NCBI GenBank assembly: GCA_029987115.1 | Contig: DALTWK010000005.1 | Coordinates: forward strand, 1-64,000 | Origin: Methanocorpusculum sp. | Lineage (GTDB): Archaea > Halobacteriota > Methanomicrobia > Methanomicrobiales > Methanocorpusculaceae | Length of the DNA stretch: 64,000 bases | Direction of reading: 5' to 3' | Shown: positions 35,354 to 44,584 of the stretch, in pieces | Position numbering within the stretch: the first letter of the stretch is position 1 | Layout of the letters: each line of letters opens with the position of its first letter | The notes under the pieces: generated by a model | Seen by the model: the letters and a program-made list of their open reading frames with translations, nothing else | Database searches by the model: none | Told to the model about the DNA's origin: nothing | Position numbers and translations under genes: made by a program

Positions 35354-35995
35354 ATGGGTAAAATATTCGACAAATACGGTATGTTCATTGCACTTGGTGC
35401 AATGGTGGCGATGGTTCTGCTTTACCAGTGGGAAGCAGCGCGTAAAATTGTCGCCGGTATCGTAGATGTCGTCATATCGCCATTTGAGGCGATGGGATTG
35501 CCATTCTTTGCGTTGGTGCTGGTTCTAGCGACTATTACTGGTTTCTACTCATCTCTTCTGCAGAAGTACATGATTGATTACGAAGCAATGCAGAAGCAGA
35601 ACGATAAAATGAAGGAATTCAACGTTAAATTCCGCGAAGCTCAGAAATTGGGTGATGAGCGCCTTCTTCGCAAGATGCAAGCACAACAGCAAGCATTGAC
35701 TTCCGAACAAATGAAACAAAGCCAGGCTCAGTTCAAGCCAATGATGTGGATTCTATTGGTAACAATTCCAATCTTCTTCTGGCTCTATGAACGTATCAAA
35801 CAGATGCCTCTTAAAGACATTCTGACGCCACAGATTGCTGATCTTACGAATTCGATTGTGATTCCGTTTGCAGGTCTTTCTTCTTACTTCGATGTCTACT
35901 TGCTTGTCTTCCCACTATGGCTCCTATGGTACCTCATCTGCTCTCTCTGTATGACGCAGATTATTCGAAAATGTCTCAATATAGGGGCGATGTAA
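35354..35995 (+). CDS. DUF106 membrane insertase, EMC3/YidC-like
   Basis: A 213-residue membrane protein of the DUF106/TMCO1/EMC3 family, archaeal relatives of YidC that help insert membrane proteins. Hydrophobic segments lie near 10-26, 45-68, 132-150 and 178-203. A cytosolic coiled coil (about 75-125, rich in Lys, Glu and Gln) connects the first and later segments, as in the family. Its place after secY is conserved in Euryarchaeota and matches its role beside the translocon. Confidence 0.9.
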   Translation: MGKIFDKYGMFIALGAMVAMVLLYQWEAARKIVAGIVDVVISPFEAMGLPFFALVLVLATITGFYSSLLQKYMIDYEAMQKQNDKMKEFNVKFREAQKLGDERLLRKMQAQQQALTSEQMKQSQAQFKPMMWILLVTIPIFFWLYERIKQMPLKDILTPQIADLTNSIVIPFAGLSSYFDVYLLVFPLWLLWYLICSLCMTQIIRKCLNIGAM

Positions 35996-36526
35996 ATGCG
36001 TATCGGCATTGCCGGATCTCCTGGAAGTGGAACAACTACACTTGGGAAGCACCTTGCTGAAAAGTATGGTCTATCTTTTTATTCAGGTGGATCTTTCTTC
36101 CGAGATGCAGCAGCCGAACGCAATATGACACTCGCCGAGTTCGGTGAGCTAGCAAAACAGAATCCTGATATTGACTACGAAGTCGATCGTAGACAGACCA
36201 AATTTGCTCTCGATAATGACAATATCATTATCGAAAGTCGTCTGGTTGGGTGGATGGTGAAGAATGCAGATCTCTTGATTCTTCTTTCAGCATCTCAGAA
36301 ATGCCGTTCGGAACGGATTGCCGAACGAGAAGGACTCACCCCAGAAGAATCCTACCGTCAAACTGTTGAGCGTGAGAAATGTGAAGCGGATCGTTATCGC
36401 GAGTATTATCAGATTGATATTACAAGCCATGAGCCGTATGATTTGATTCTGAATACTGAGAAATTCTCCGCTGATGAGGTGTTTGTAATTGCCTCTATGG
36501 CGATTGAATCTCTGAAAAAACACTAA
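35996..36526 (+). CDS. cmk: cytidylate kinase
   Basis: A 176-residue archaeal CMP kinase. The P-loop is GSPGSGTTTLG at about 7-17. SFYSGGSFFRDAAAERNM, then ESRLVGWMVKNADLLILL, and YREYYQIDITSHEPYDLILNTE near the C-terminus are signatures. It starts directly after the insertase stop. The next genes on the right face the other way. Confidence 0.93.
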   Translation: MRIGIAGSPGSGTTTLGKHLAEKYGLSFYSGGSFFRDAAAERNMTLAEFGELAKQNPDIDYEVDRRQTKFALDNDNIIIESRLVGWMVKNADLLILLSASQKCRSERIAEREGLTPEESYRQTVEREKCEADRYREYYQIDITSHEPYDLILNTEKFSADEVFVIASMAIESLKKH

Positions 36527-36533
36527 TTTTTCA

Positions 36534-36615
36534 TTCGCGAACTAAAAAAGTTATAATTGAGAATTTATATTTCCAATTTGACATTTTTCAAAGAGATGAT
36601 AGTGACTCATGAGTC
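36534..36615. promoter_or_regulatory. second copy of the TTCGCGAACTAA element plus a 12-base palindrome
   Basis: The 141-base gap between the convergent genes cmk and the DUF35 gene holds TTCGCGAACTAAAAAAGT at 36534-36551. This matches the ABC-operon operator region at 14861-14878 in 17 of 18 bases. TATA-like stretches follow (TTATAATTG, TTTATATTTCC), then a perfect palindrome GACTCATGAGTC at 36604-36615. No gene of useful size is visible. It may drive a small RNA or be a relic of a promoter. Confidence 0.45.
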
Positions 36616-36667
36616 TTAATATGTTGAATTATTATGAATATTTGTTGCATCAAAAAATAAAAAAAGA

Positions 36668-37066
36668 TTAATCATCTGGAACGAATTTCGTACCATAATG
36701 GATGACACCATCAGCTCCTTCCTTTTCGATAATCCTGAAGACAGAATGCACTGGCATGCCGATGTAAACATCTTCTGGGTCACAGATGACATGTGAGGTC
36801 ATTCTCGCCCCTTCTTCTAGTTCAATGATTGCAAGGACATACGGTTTAAATACTGCGTACTGTTCGCTCGAAGAATGAATGATTGTGAAAGTAAGTATCT
36901 TCCCTTTTCCAGAGAGTGCAACTTCACTCATCATTCCCTCACGTCTGCAGTGTGGACAAATAGCTCGTGGGGGGAAGAACGTTTTTCCACATGTCTCGCA
37001 TCTGGTTCCTATGAGGTTGTATCTCTGCGGAATTTTTCTCCAATAGCGTGCTACTGTCATTTTCAT
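36668..37066 (-). CDS. DUF35 OB-fold zinc protein of the HMG-CoA synthase/thiolase complex
   Basis: A 132-residue protein with rubredoxin-like zinc ligands CETCGKTFFPPRAICPHC at about 22-39, followed by an OB fold. In archaea this family bridges acetoacetyl-CoA thiolase and HMG-CoA synthase so that the unfavourable thiolase product is passed on directly. It overlaps the thiolase gene by ATGA and is the last gene of the four-gene mevalonate operon. Confidence 0.93.
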   Translation of the reverse strand: MKMTVARYWRKIPQRYNLIGTRCETCGKTFFPPRAICPHCRREGMMSEVALSGKGKILTFTIIHSSSEQYAVFKPYVLAIIELEEGARMTSHVICDPEDVYIGMPVHSVFRIIEKEGADGVIHYGTKFVPDD

Positions 37067-38226
37067 GTCCTCCCAAAAATATGTGTGACGACTGTTGCTC
37101 CAGTTCCACCAACATTTTGTGTCATACCAATTTCTGCACCCTCAACTTGTCGTTTTCCCGCCTCACCTCTGAGTTGCTGGACAACTTCCCAGACTTGTTT
37201 GATACCCGTTGCACCCACTGGGTGTCCACAGGCTTTAAGTCCACCAGAGGTATTGACTGGTAATTTTCCCCCAATTCTTGTCTCTCCCTCAGCAGTGAAC
37301 TTACCCGCCATTCCTTTTGGTACAAATCCGAGATCTTCAATTGCGCAGAGTTCGGCAATGGTGAAACAATCATGTACTTCCACAAAGTCTATGTCTTTTC
37401 TGTCCAGTTTTGCCTGGGTGAACGCCTTGTTTCCTGCGGTAACCGTTGCCCCCATTGTGGAAAAGTCTGGTCTGTCATGGAGCGCAATAGTATCTCCTGC
37501 TTGTGCGGATGCGAGCACCTTTATTGGTGTGTCCGTGAATTTCCGTGCCTTTTCCATGGAGCAGACAATTACTGCTGCTGCTCCATCTGAAACTGGCGAA
37601 CAATCGAAGAGACGTAAAGGGGATGCGACCAGCGTTGAGTTCATTACTGTTTCACGAGTAATCTCATTTTGGAAATGGGCAAAGGGGTTACGTGCTCCGT
37701 GATAGTGATTCTTCACGGCAACTTCTGCCAGTTCCTCTCTCGTTAGACCATACTTATGGATGTAGTCACAGGCTATCATCGCATATAACCCTGGGAATGT
37801 TGCTCCTGCAAAACTTTCCCATTCACGGTCTGCTGCACCGGCTAGGACATCAGTTGAATCTCCAACATCAGTCATTTTTTCAACTCCCGCCGCAACAACT
37901 ACATCAGCCATGCCAGATCCAACGGTTGCTATTGCCTGACGGAAAGCAAGACCTCCAGATGCACATGCTGCCTCAACTCGTGTTGCTGGAATGTGAAGAT
38001 CTCCACCGAGACCAACATAGTCTGCTACAAGAGCTCCAAGATGTTCTTGACCGACAAATCTTCCTGCAGACATAGAACCGACAAACAATGCATCAATTTC
38101 ACTGCCGGAAACGTTCGCATCGTCAAGTGCTGCTACCCCTGCTTCAGTACAGAGATCACGCAGGGATGAAGTCCAACGTTCACCAAACTGTGTCATTCCT
38201 GCACCAATTACTGCTACTTCACGCAT
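37063..38226 (-). CDS. acetyl-CoA acetyltransferase (thiolase)
   Basis: A 387-residue archaeal thiolase that condenses two acetyl-CoA to acetoacetyl-CoA, the first step of isoprenoid lipid synthesis. The nucleophilic Cys is at 88 (VEAACASGGLAF). The HDC motif (VEVHDCFTIAE) and the C-terminal NTSGGLKACGHPVGATGI follow. It lies 3 bases after the HMG-CoA synthase gene and overlaps the DUF35 gene, matching the known archaeal complex. Confidence 0.95.
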   Translation of the reverse strand: MREVAVIGAGMTQFGERWTSSLRDLCTEAGVAALDDANVSGSEIDALFVGSMSAGRFVGQEHLGALVADYVGLGGDLHIPATRVEAACASGGLAFRQAIATVGSGMADVVVAAGVEKMTDVGDSTDVLAGAADREWESFAGATFPGLYAMIACDYIHKYGLTREELAEVAVKNHYHGARNPFAHFQNEITRETVMNSTLVASPLRLFDCSPVSDGAAAVIVCSMEKARKFTDTPIKVLASAQAGDTIALHDRPDFSTMGATVTAGNKAFTQAKLDRKDIDFVEVHDCFTIAELCAIEDLGFVPKGMAGKFTAEGETRIGGKLPVNTSGGLKACGHPVGATGIKQVWEVVQQLRGEAGKRQVEGAEIGMTQNVGGTGATVVTHIFGRT

Positions 38227-38229
38227 ATG

Positions 38230-39273
38230 TTACACCCGTATTTTTCCTTTATGTCTGGCATAAATGGCATAATCCAGATATTTTTTCTTTCCAAGCATTG
38301 ATTCAACCGATGGAGCACTGCTTCGGTCAATCTCCTTTTCAATGGCATCGGTAACGGTTATGTCGAATGCATCAGATCCTGCGCCACTTCCGTAACTGGT
38401 GACAAAGATTCTATCTCCAGGATTTGCGATGTCAAGAATCGCTGCAAGACCAAGCGGAACAGCTCCCGAATAAGTATTTCCAAGACGTGGAACCAACAGT
38501 CCTGGTTTAATCTGATTTGCGGTAAATCCAAGAGTTTTTGCAACTTTTTGCGGGAATTTTGCATTTGGCTGATGGAAGATGGCGTAAGTATAGTCTTCCG
38601 GTTTGGTTCCACTCCGTTCCATCATCATCATTGCTGCTCTCTCCACATGCTTGAAGTATCCTGGTTCTCCGGAGAATCTCCCCCCGTGTTGTGGGTAATC
38701 TTCTCCTTCACGCCTCCAGAAGTCTGGTGTATCTGTGGTAAATGAACAAGTGTCGTTAATCTCTGCAATTGGGTTGTCGCAACCGATGACGTATGCTGCC
38801 CCTCCAGCTGCTGCTGTATATTCAAGCGCGTCTCCAGGGGCCCCTTGTGCAGTATCTGCTCCAATGGCAAGAGCATATTTCATCATGCCGGATTTAACCA
38901 GACCCATTGCAGTTTGGATGCCAGCGGTACCTGCTTTGCAGGCAAATTCATAGTCCGCTGCAGTCATGACCGGCGTTGCACCGATTGCTTCTCCAACTGT
39001 AACTGCGGTTGGTTTAACCGCATATGGGTGTGATTCAGAACCAACATAAACTGCTTTAATTTCGTCACGGTTTACTGGTCGGCGCAATAATGCAGCACGT
39101 GCTGCCTCCACCGCAATTGTTGCCGTATTTTCATCATAGTCGGGAACTGCCTTTTCAAAAACACCGAGTCCTCCGGAAATTTCTTTTGCATTTGCACCCC
39201 AAACCCGAGCAATTTCCTCAACTTTGATTCGATATCTTGGGATGTATGCCCCATAGGTTATTATTCCTACCAT
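38230..39273 (-). CDS. hydroxymethylglutaryl-CoA synthase
   Basis: A 347-residue HMG-CoA synthase of the mevalonate pathway. Catalytic Cys112 ([11 protein letters not shown]), the general-base Glu80 (VGSESHPY) and the His in [16 protein letters not shown] are present. It follows the HTH regulator gene with a 7-base overlap and precedes thiolase. The product feeds isoprenoid membrane lipid synthesis. Confidence 0.96.
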   Translation of the reverse strand: MVGIITYGAYIPRYRIKVEEIARVWGANAKEISGGLGVFEKAVPDYDENTATIAVEAARAALLRRPVNRDEIKAVYVGSESHPYAVKPTAVTVGEAIGATPVMTAADYEFACKAGTAGIQTAMGLVKSGMMKYALAIGADTAQGAPGDALEYTAAAGGAAYVIGCDNPIAEINDTCSFTTDTPDFWRREGEDYPQHGGRFSGEPGYFKHVERAAMMMMERSGTKPEDYTYAIFHQPNAKFPQKVAKTLGFTANQIKPGLLVPRLGNTYSGAVPLGLAAILDIANPGDRIFVTSYGSGAGSDAFDITVTDAIEKEIDRSSAPSVESMLGKKKYLDYAIYARHKGKIRV

Positions 39274-39977
39274 CTTGTTCCTCTCAGGCGTGTGAGAACC
39301 TCATCTATCTCAAGAGAGGTACTCAGTACAGATATGTGATCTTTTTCTGCCAACATTTTTACCAGTGGGTGGACATTTTGTGGTTCAATTCCCTGCAAAA
39401 TTACATACGGTGGTTTAAATGGAGTGACACGGATTGCAATCATCGGGGATTTTCCAGATGAAACGTCAGTAAATATTAGCGCACGTTCCGTACTCCAACC
39501 GTATATTCTATTGAATTCACTTGGGGAAAGATTCAAAATTGCATTCTTGCTGTCAACCACTGTATATCCAAATATTGGAGATTTTAACGATCCACAGACA
39601 ATCTTACACTCTAACAGATTTACCAGCGTATTCGGTGGCATGGATGCGGGGAAATCATGCATGTCATAGATGACATCATCGTCGAAGTTTGAAAATAGCA
39701 GTTTTCCAAATTTCTTGATATTTTTGGAACCGTTCTGTTCATCTAGCGTCAGGATGCTGTCAACTATTTTCCCAACAACTACAGTGCCGGGACTTTTTCT
39801 TCTTCCGCTTTCGTAGTCACTGATAACAGAAGGGGAGACTTTCATGTATTCAGCTAGTACTCCCGGCTGAATTTGAAAACTGACCCTCCATTTCTTGAGC
39901 GACTTTCCCGGCGATTCGGAAAGAGTTATCTCACCAGCCATCTTTTCGGCCAGTTTCTGCCTTAATCCGGGCTTCAT
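39267..39977 (-). CDS. HTH regulator of the mevalonate operon
   Basis: A 236-residue protein. A Cro/C1-type HTH at about 20-75 ([33 protein letters not shown]) is followed by a C-terminal domain of about 150 residues ([24 protein letters not shown] onwards) that could bind a ligand. This domain arrangement is conserved in Euryarchaea next to HMG-CoA synthase genes. A TATA-like CTTTTATT lies about 26 bases before the ATG, which suggests a leaderless message. It likely regulates its own operon, which is inference from context. Confidence 0.85.
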   Translation of the reverse strand: MKPGLRQKLAEKMAGEITLSESPGKSLKKWRVSFQIQPGVLAEYMKVSPSVISDYESGRRKSPGTVVVGKIVDSILTLDEQNGSKNIKKFGKLLFSNFDDDVIYDMHDFPASMPPNTLVNLLECKIVCGSLKSPIFGYTVVDSKNAILNLSPSEFNRIYGWSTERALIFTDVSSGKSPMIAIRVTPFKPPYVILQGIEPQNVHPLVKMLAEKDHISVLSTSLEIDEVLTRLRGTRW

Positions 39978-40060
39978 AGTAACAATATATCTTAGTAAAT
40001 GAATAAAAGCTTGTTCGTTGATAATCGAAAATTATGATGACAAGTGTGAACATACAACTC

Positions 40061-40068
40061 ATAAATAG
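40061..40068 (+). promoter_or_regulatory. TATA box of the ribK-ygiQ unit
   Basis: ATAAATAG within CTCATAAATAGTAATCC lies 23-30 bases before the ATG at 40091. This predicts a leaderless or nearly leaderless message and supports that ATG over an upstream in-frame ATG at 40034, which would precede the TATA box. Confidence 0.5.
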
Positions 40069-40090
40069 TAATCCATCCAATATTGAGTGT

Positions 40091-40759
40091 ATGAGCGTTC
40101 TAGATGCAGAAGACACTGCTTGTCTGAAAAAACTGGCGCTGCTCGGTGGCATCACCGGTCCTGTACGGATATCAACACAGGTTCTTGGTGATATGCTCGG
40201 AATAAGCCAACAGACAGCTTCGCGCCGTCTTCAATCGCTGGAAAGGAATCATATGGTTTCCAGAACAGCTGATTCAAACGGTCAGTTTGTCCTTGTAACT
40301 CAGGAGGGAGAAGAACATCTCCGTCGAGAATTTTCCGAGTTCTGTAAAATATTCAATGACTCCAGCGACCAATATGTGATGAAAGGAGTCATAGTATCTG
40401 GAGTCGGCGAAGGGAGATATTATATGTCAATCCCTCACTACCAAAATCAGTTCACAGAATTATGTGGGTTTACCCCGTATCCCGGAACATTAAATGTAAA
40501 ATTGAATCCACAGAGTATGCAGATACGGAATAAACTTGAGTCTCTTGAGTGGATGATTGTTCCAGGATTCAAGGATGAGCACCGCCAGTTCGGAGATGCA
40601 CGATGTCTTAAATGTGAAATTGCTGGAATCTCCTGTGCAATCGTTGCTCCCCTTCGAACCCACCATCCATCTGAGATAATTGAAGTAATATGTGGTGAAC
40701 GTCTCCGGGAAAAACTTGGGGCAACCGACGGGTCCCCAGTTGAAGTCATTATTCAATAA
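40091..40759 (+). CDS. ribK: CTP-dependent riboflavin kinase with N-terminal winged helix
   Basis: A 222-residue fusion. Residues 1-90 form a winged-helix domain (VLGDMLGISQQTASRRLQSLERNHMVSR). Residues about 95-222 are the archaeal riboflavin kinase domain, which uses CTP to make FMN (GVGEGRYYMSIPHYQNQFTELCGFTPYPGTLNVKL, later VAPLRTHHPSEIIEVI). The fusion is known as RbkR in archaea, where it also represses riboflavin genes. The start is set by the TATA spacing. It lies 15 bases before the YgiQ gene. Confidence 0.94.
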   Translation: MSVLDAEDTACLKKLALLGGITGPVRISTQVLGDMLGISQQTASRRLQSLERNHMVSRTADSNGQFVLVTQEGEEHLRREFSEFCKIFNDSSDQYVMKGVIVSGVGEGRYYMSIPHYQNQFTELCGFTPYPGTLNVKLNPQSMQIRNKLESLEWMIVPGFKDEHRQFGDARCLKCEIAGISCAIVAPLRTHHPSEIIEVICGERLREKLGATDGSPVEVIIQ

Positions 40760-40774
40760 CACAGGAATATCATA

Positions 40775-42580
40775 ATGTTCTCACGCCCATCACTTAAGCA
40801 ACCAACGTTTATTCCAGTAACAAAAGCGGAATTGAAAAAAATAGGCTGGGAACAACCCGATATTATTTTGGTTAGTGCCGATGCATACGTGGATCACCCC
40901 TCTTTTCCGGTGGCTGTTCTTGGAAGAACACTCATAGATGCAGGATTTTCGGTTGCAATTCTGAACCAACCAGATTGGAAAGATCGAAGTGGTAAGGCAT
41001 TCCAAGTGTTAGGAAAACCAAATCTCTTCTTCGCGGTCGTCCCTGGTGCAGTGGATCCAATGATTAATTCATATACACCCGCGCTCAAAAAACGATCCAA
41101 CGATGCTTACTCTCCTGGTGGTAAACTCACGCGTCCCGACAGAGTTACCATCGTATATACTAATATTCTCCACCGTCTATATCCTGATATTCCAATTGTA
41201 ATAGGTGGTGTCGAAGCAAGTCTCAGACGTTTTGCTCACTATGATTACTGGACAGATAGTGTGCGTCAGGCTCTTCTTGCTGATGCTCCGGCAACACTTC
41301 TCGTCTATGGGATGGGCGAACGTCAAATGATTGAAATTGCCGAGGCACTTTCAAAGAAGGAAAGTATTCGAGGAATCCATGGGACCTGCTATACAGTTTC
41401 CATTGCCGAGTTCCGCAGAGGAGAGATTTCTGGTACAATTCTCCCTTCTTATCCTGATGTTCAGGAGAAGGAGACTTTTGCGCATTTCTGGAGACTTTTT
41501 TCCTCTTCCGCCGGTCCGTTTATCCAGCCCCATCCAAAGACAGGAATCATCCAGAATATTCCCGCAGAACCACTCTCTTCAGAAGAACTTGATCGAATTT
41601 ATGAATTACCTTATATGCGCATGCAGCACCCATCTATTAAGGAAAAAATTCCTGCTCTTGAACCAATTCAGTTCTCAGTGGTAACTCATCGTGGCTGTTT
41701 CGGGGCCTGTTCATTCTGTTCTATTACTCATCACCAGGGGAAGCGAATCATATCTCGTAGCGAAGAGTCCATCATCAGAGAAATCAAACGAATGGTGAAG
41801 ATGGCTTCATTTCATGGAACCATTTCTGACATTGGTGGACCATCGGCAAACATGTATGGCTGTCACTGTAAAACTTGGGATTCGGGAGAACCTTGTAGGA
41901 ACAAAACTTGCATTGGGTGCTCATTTCTGGAAGACGGAACAGAACGTCAACTTAACCTTCTGAAAAAAATTCGCGAGCTTCCGAAGGTTAAGCACGCCTT
42001 CATCAGTTCCGGTCTCCGTTATGATTTAATTCCGAAAAACAAGATTGGAGATGAGTATCTAGCTGAAATCACTCAGTATCATATATCTGGTCATATGAAG
42101 GTTGCTCCGGAACATATCTCTCCGAGAGTTACTGCATTGATGAATAAACCTTCTGAGGGGGCATTCGAAGAATTTCGAGTCAGGTTTGAAGAAATGCAGA
42201 AAGGAAAACAAAAACGTCAGTACTTGGTTCCTTATCTAATGTCATCTCATCCAGGGTGTCACGTGGAGGATATGGTAAACCTTGCGCTTTACTTGAGAAA
42301 ACACGATATGTTTACAGAGCAAGTACAGGATTTCACGCCTTCACCGATGACACTTTCAACTGCAATGTACTATTCTGGCATAAATCCAATGAATGGAAAG
42401 CATGTGTATGTTCCAAAAGGTGGGGAGAAAAGAATCCAACGTGCTATTCTTCAGTGGAAAGATCCGCGACAGTATGATTTGGTTGTTTCTGGTCTTCTTA
42501 AAGCAGGGAGAGGTGATTTGATAGGAGATTTAGTTCCGGATAGGGGAATTCCTGCTAACTTACATAAGAAAAAAAGATAG
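40775..42580 (+). CDS. YgiQ family radical SAM protein
   Basis: A 601-residue member of the YgiQ/UPF0313 family. The N-terminal domain (about 1-290) includes IVIGGVEASLRRFAHYDYW. The radical SAM cluster is Cys308, Cys312 and Cys315 (RGCFGACSFCSI). A cysteine-rich insertion, GCHCKTWDSGEPCRNKTCIGCSF, follows near 365-388. The family is widespread and its reaction is unknown. It is co-directional with ribK, and the C-terminus matches the family end. Confidence 0.93.
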   Translation: MFSRPSLKQPTFIPVTKAELKKIGWEQPDIILVSADAYVDHPSFPVAVLGRTLIDAGFSVAILNQPDWKDRSGKAFQVLGKPNLFFAVVPGAVDPMINSYTPALKKRSNDAYSPGGKLTRPDRVTIVYTNILHRLYPDIPIVIGGVEASLRRFAHYDYWTDSVRQALLADAPATLLVYGMGERQMIEIAEALSKKESIRGIHGTCYTVSIAEFRRGEISGTILPSYPDVQEKETFAHFWRLFSSSAGPFIQPHPKTGIIQNIPAEPLSSEELDRIYELPYMRMQHPSIKEKIPALEPIQFSVVTHRGCFGACSFCSITHHQGKRIISRSEESIIREIKRMVKMASFHGTISDIGGPSANMYGCHCKTWDSGEPCRNKTCIGCSFLEDGTERQLNLLKKIRELPKVKHAFISSGLRYDLIPKNKIGDEYLAEITQYHISGHMKVAPEHISPRVTALMNKPSEGAFEEFRVRFEEMQKGKQKRQYLVPYLMSSHPGCHVEDMVNLALYLRKHDMFTEQVQDFTPSPMTLSTAMYYSGINPMNGKHVYVPKGGEKRIQRAILQWKDPRQYDLVVSGLLKAGRGDLIGDLVPDRGIPANLHKKKR

Positions 42581-42581
42581 T

Positions 42582-43856
42582 TTATTGTTCCGATGTCTGC
42601 AGTTTTTCTGCAAGTTCTTTTGTCTCTCTCCGTTCTTTACGGAAGAATATGCCATTGTAAATCAAGGGGACTATAATAGTGGTCACAAGTGAAACCACGA
42701 CAATAGCGATGAATATTTCATTTCCTGTTTGGAGAAGTCCTGATGCTATAGCCTGATCTGTTGTTTGTGCAGCCATTTCTTTAAAATGGTCAAGGGCAAT
42801 CAGACCCACAATCATTGCCACTTCACCACGCGGAGTCATGCCGAATCCTATAATCATGGAATCTTTCCAAGACATACCCATACATTTGGCAGGCAGACCG
42901 CAACCGACAACCTTTGTAATTATTGCAACAAGACATAGTATCACGATGAATCCTATCATTTCTGGAGTGATATAACGCAAATCTGCCATAATGCCAAGTG
43001 ACACAAAGAAGATTGATGCAAAAATGATGTAGAGGTATTCAGAACCAAGTTTGATGTCCATGCTGTGTTTCAGACTAACACGACTCACGCAGACACCAGC
43101 AATGAATGCTCCGACGATTGCTGATATACCGACTGCCTCGGCACACATGGCATAAAAGAATGCAATCAGCATGCAGAAGATGAAGACAAATTCTGGGAAT
43201 TTTTTGGCAATTTTTCTTCCGTCCATCCAAGTAATCAGTTTGGGAATGAACATGATTCCTACCAGTGCACCGATAATTACGAATCCGAATGCTTTAACCA
43301 CAGTAAGAACTACGCTTCCCGCTTCAATTCCGCCTGTTGAGCAGAGATCCTTACATATAGAAAGCACAATAAGTCCTAGAACATCATCAATTACAGCGGC
43401 TCCGATGATAGCTTTTGCAAATGGCTGTTGCAACTTTCCCATTTCCCTGAGCACGTTTGCCGTAATTGCAATACTGGTTGCTGTGAGAGCCGTCCCGATG
43501 AAAACAGCTGAGTAGAAATCCATGCCGAAACAGTCGGCTGCTATGTAACCCCCAGCAAATGGAACTGCAACACCAAGCGCAGCAATGACGAAGTATTTCC
43601 AATTCGTGATTTCTTTGAGTTCAAATTCAAAACCGATAACAAACAGAAGAATGATAGAACCAAGTCCTGCCAGACTCTCAACAAAATCTGTGTATGTAAT
43701 CAATCCGAGAACACTTGGACCTACAAGCAGGCCAACGAGAATTTCTCCGACAACTGCTGATTGATGAATGCGTGTTGCTAGTAGGTATCCTCCCAGTGCG
43801 ACGAACAAGAGAAGAGACATTTGAAATTCAGGAGTTCCAATTAATTCTTCAAACAT
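42582..43856 (-). CDS. CPA2-family cation/proton antiporter
   Basis: A 424-residue membrane protein with 11-13 hydrophobic segments. Typical CPA2 (KefB/NapA-like) motifs are GEILVGLLVGPSVLGLI, the FIGTALTATSIAITANVLRE stretch, GAAVIDDVLGLIVLS (the DD ion-binding pair region) and MTPRGEVAMIV. It exchanges Na+ or K+ for H+ across the cytoplasmic membrane. No TrkA/RCK domain is attached, so gating by nucleotides is not expected. It is convergent with the YgiQ gene (1-base gap). Confidence 0.92.
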   Translation of the reverse strand: MFEELIGTPEFQMSLLLFVALGGYLLATRIHQSAVVGEILVGLLVGPSVLGLITYTDFVESLAGLGSIILLFVIGFEFELKEITNWKYFVIAALGVAVPFAGGYIAADCFGMDFYSAVFIGTALTATSIAITANVLREMGKLQQPFAKAIIGAAVIDDVLGLIVLSICKDLCSTGGIEAGSVVLTVVKAFGFVIIGALVGIMFIPKLITWMDGRKIAKKFPEFVFIFCMLIAFFYAMCAEAVGISAIVGAFIAGVCVSRVSLKHSMDIKLGSEYLYIIFASIFFVSLGIMADLRYITPEMIGFIVILCLVAIITKVVGCGLPAKCMGMSWKDSMIIGFGMTPRGEVAMIVGLIALDHFKEMAAQTTDQAIASGLLQTGNEIFIAIVVVSLVTTIIVPLIYNGIFFRKERRETKELAEKLQTSEQ

Positions 43857-43898
43857 TTTGTGTACTTAATGATTTGTTCTTAAAGGAAATATTCCTTA

Positions 43899-44501
43899 TC
43901 AGAGACAGTTCTCATCTTGGATTGCAGGACAGTAGTTGCAGAGTGCCTGTGGCAAATCTTTTTCCTTTTCGCGAATTGGACAGAGGATTTTCCCTCCCTT
44001 CTCCTTAACGGTCCACCCGCCGGGGAATGGCATACCCACTGGATGTCCCGGTTCATCCGCTAGTAGCATTGTATATCCGTAAACGAGCCGATAAAAAAAT
44101 TTTCCCGCTGGGTGTCCTAATGATCGCAATGGGTCGTTATCTGAGTTTGCCTCCTGAAATAACATCTCATCTGCGTTGAACCAATAATCATCCCAGAGTT
44201 TCCGATCTCTCACCCTCAATTGATTTGTCTTTTTGAATCTGCATAGTTCAATAAACTCATGATACCGATTTAGAAGGTCATTAGAGTACGGTCGATAACG
44301 TCCACGGTAGGGTTCTGGTAGTTTTTCCACTTCCCGACGTGCTACTCCACCGATGTATTGCAGGTCAAAAATGGTATAGTGCTGAAGTGCCTCCTTGATT
44401 AGAGCAACAGCTTCTGCTGAATCTACAGCATTAGTGAGCTTTCTGCAGGTATTTGTAACAAATTCCTGTAGTTGTTCATCAGAATAGTCAAAGACGTTCA
44501 C
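43899..44501 (-). CDS. DUF2115 (UPF0305) protein
   Basis: A 200-residue protein of the DUF2115 family, which is largely restricted to methanogens and has no known function. It has a conserved C-terminal cysteine group (CPIREKEKDLPQALCNYCPAIQDENC: four cysteines) that could hold an Fe-S cluster or zinc. There is no signal peptide or membrane segment. It is transcribed alone, divergent from the TerC-like gene. Confidence 0.85.
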   Translation of the reverse strand: MNVFDYSDEQLQEFVTNTCRKLTNAVDSAEAVALIKEALQHYTIFDLQYIGGVARREVEKLPEPYRGRYRPYSNDLLNRYHEFIELCRFKKTNQLRVRDRKLWDDYWFNADEMLFQEANSDNDPLRSLGHPAGKFFYRLVYGYTMLLADEPGHPVGMPFPGGWTVKEKGGKILCPIREKEKDLPQALCNYCPAIQDENCL

Positions 44502-44584
44502 GTGTATTTACACTATGTCACTGGTATTTCAAATAAGTATTGAGAAACGATTAATAATAACAGAATTAAAATTATGTGTATCTT

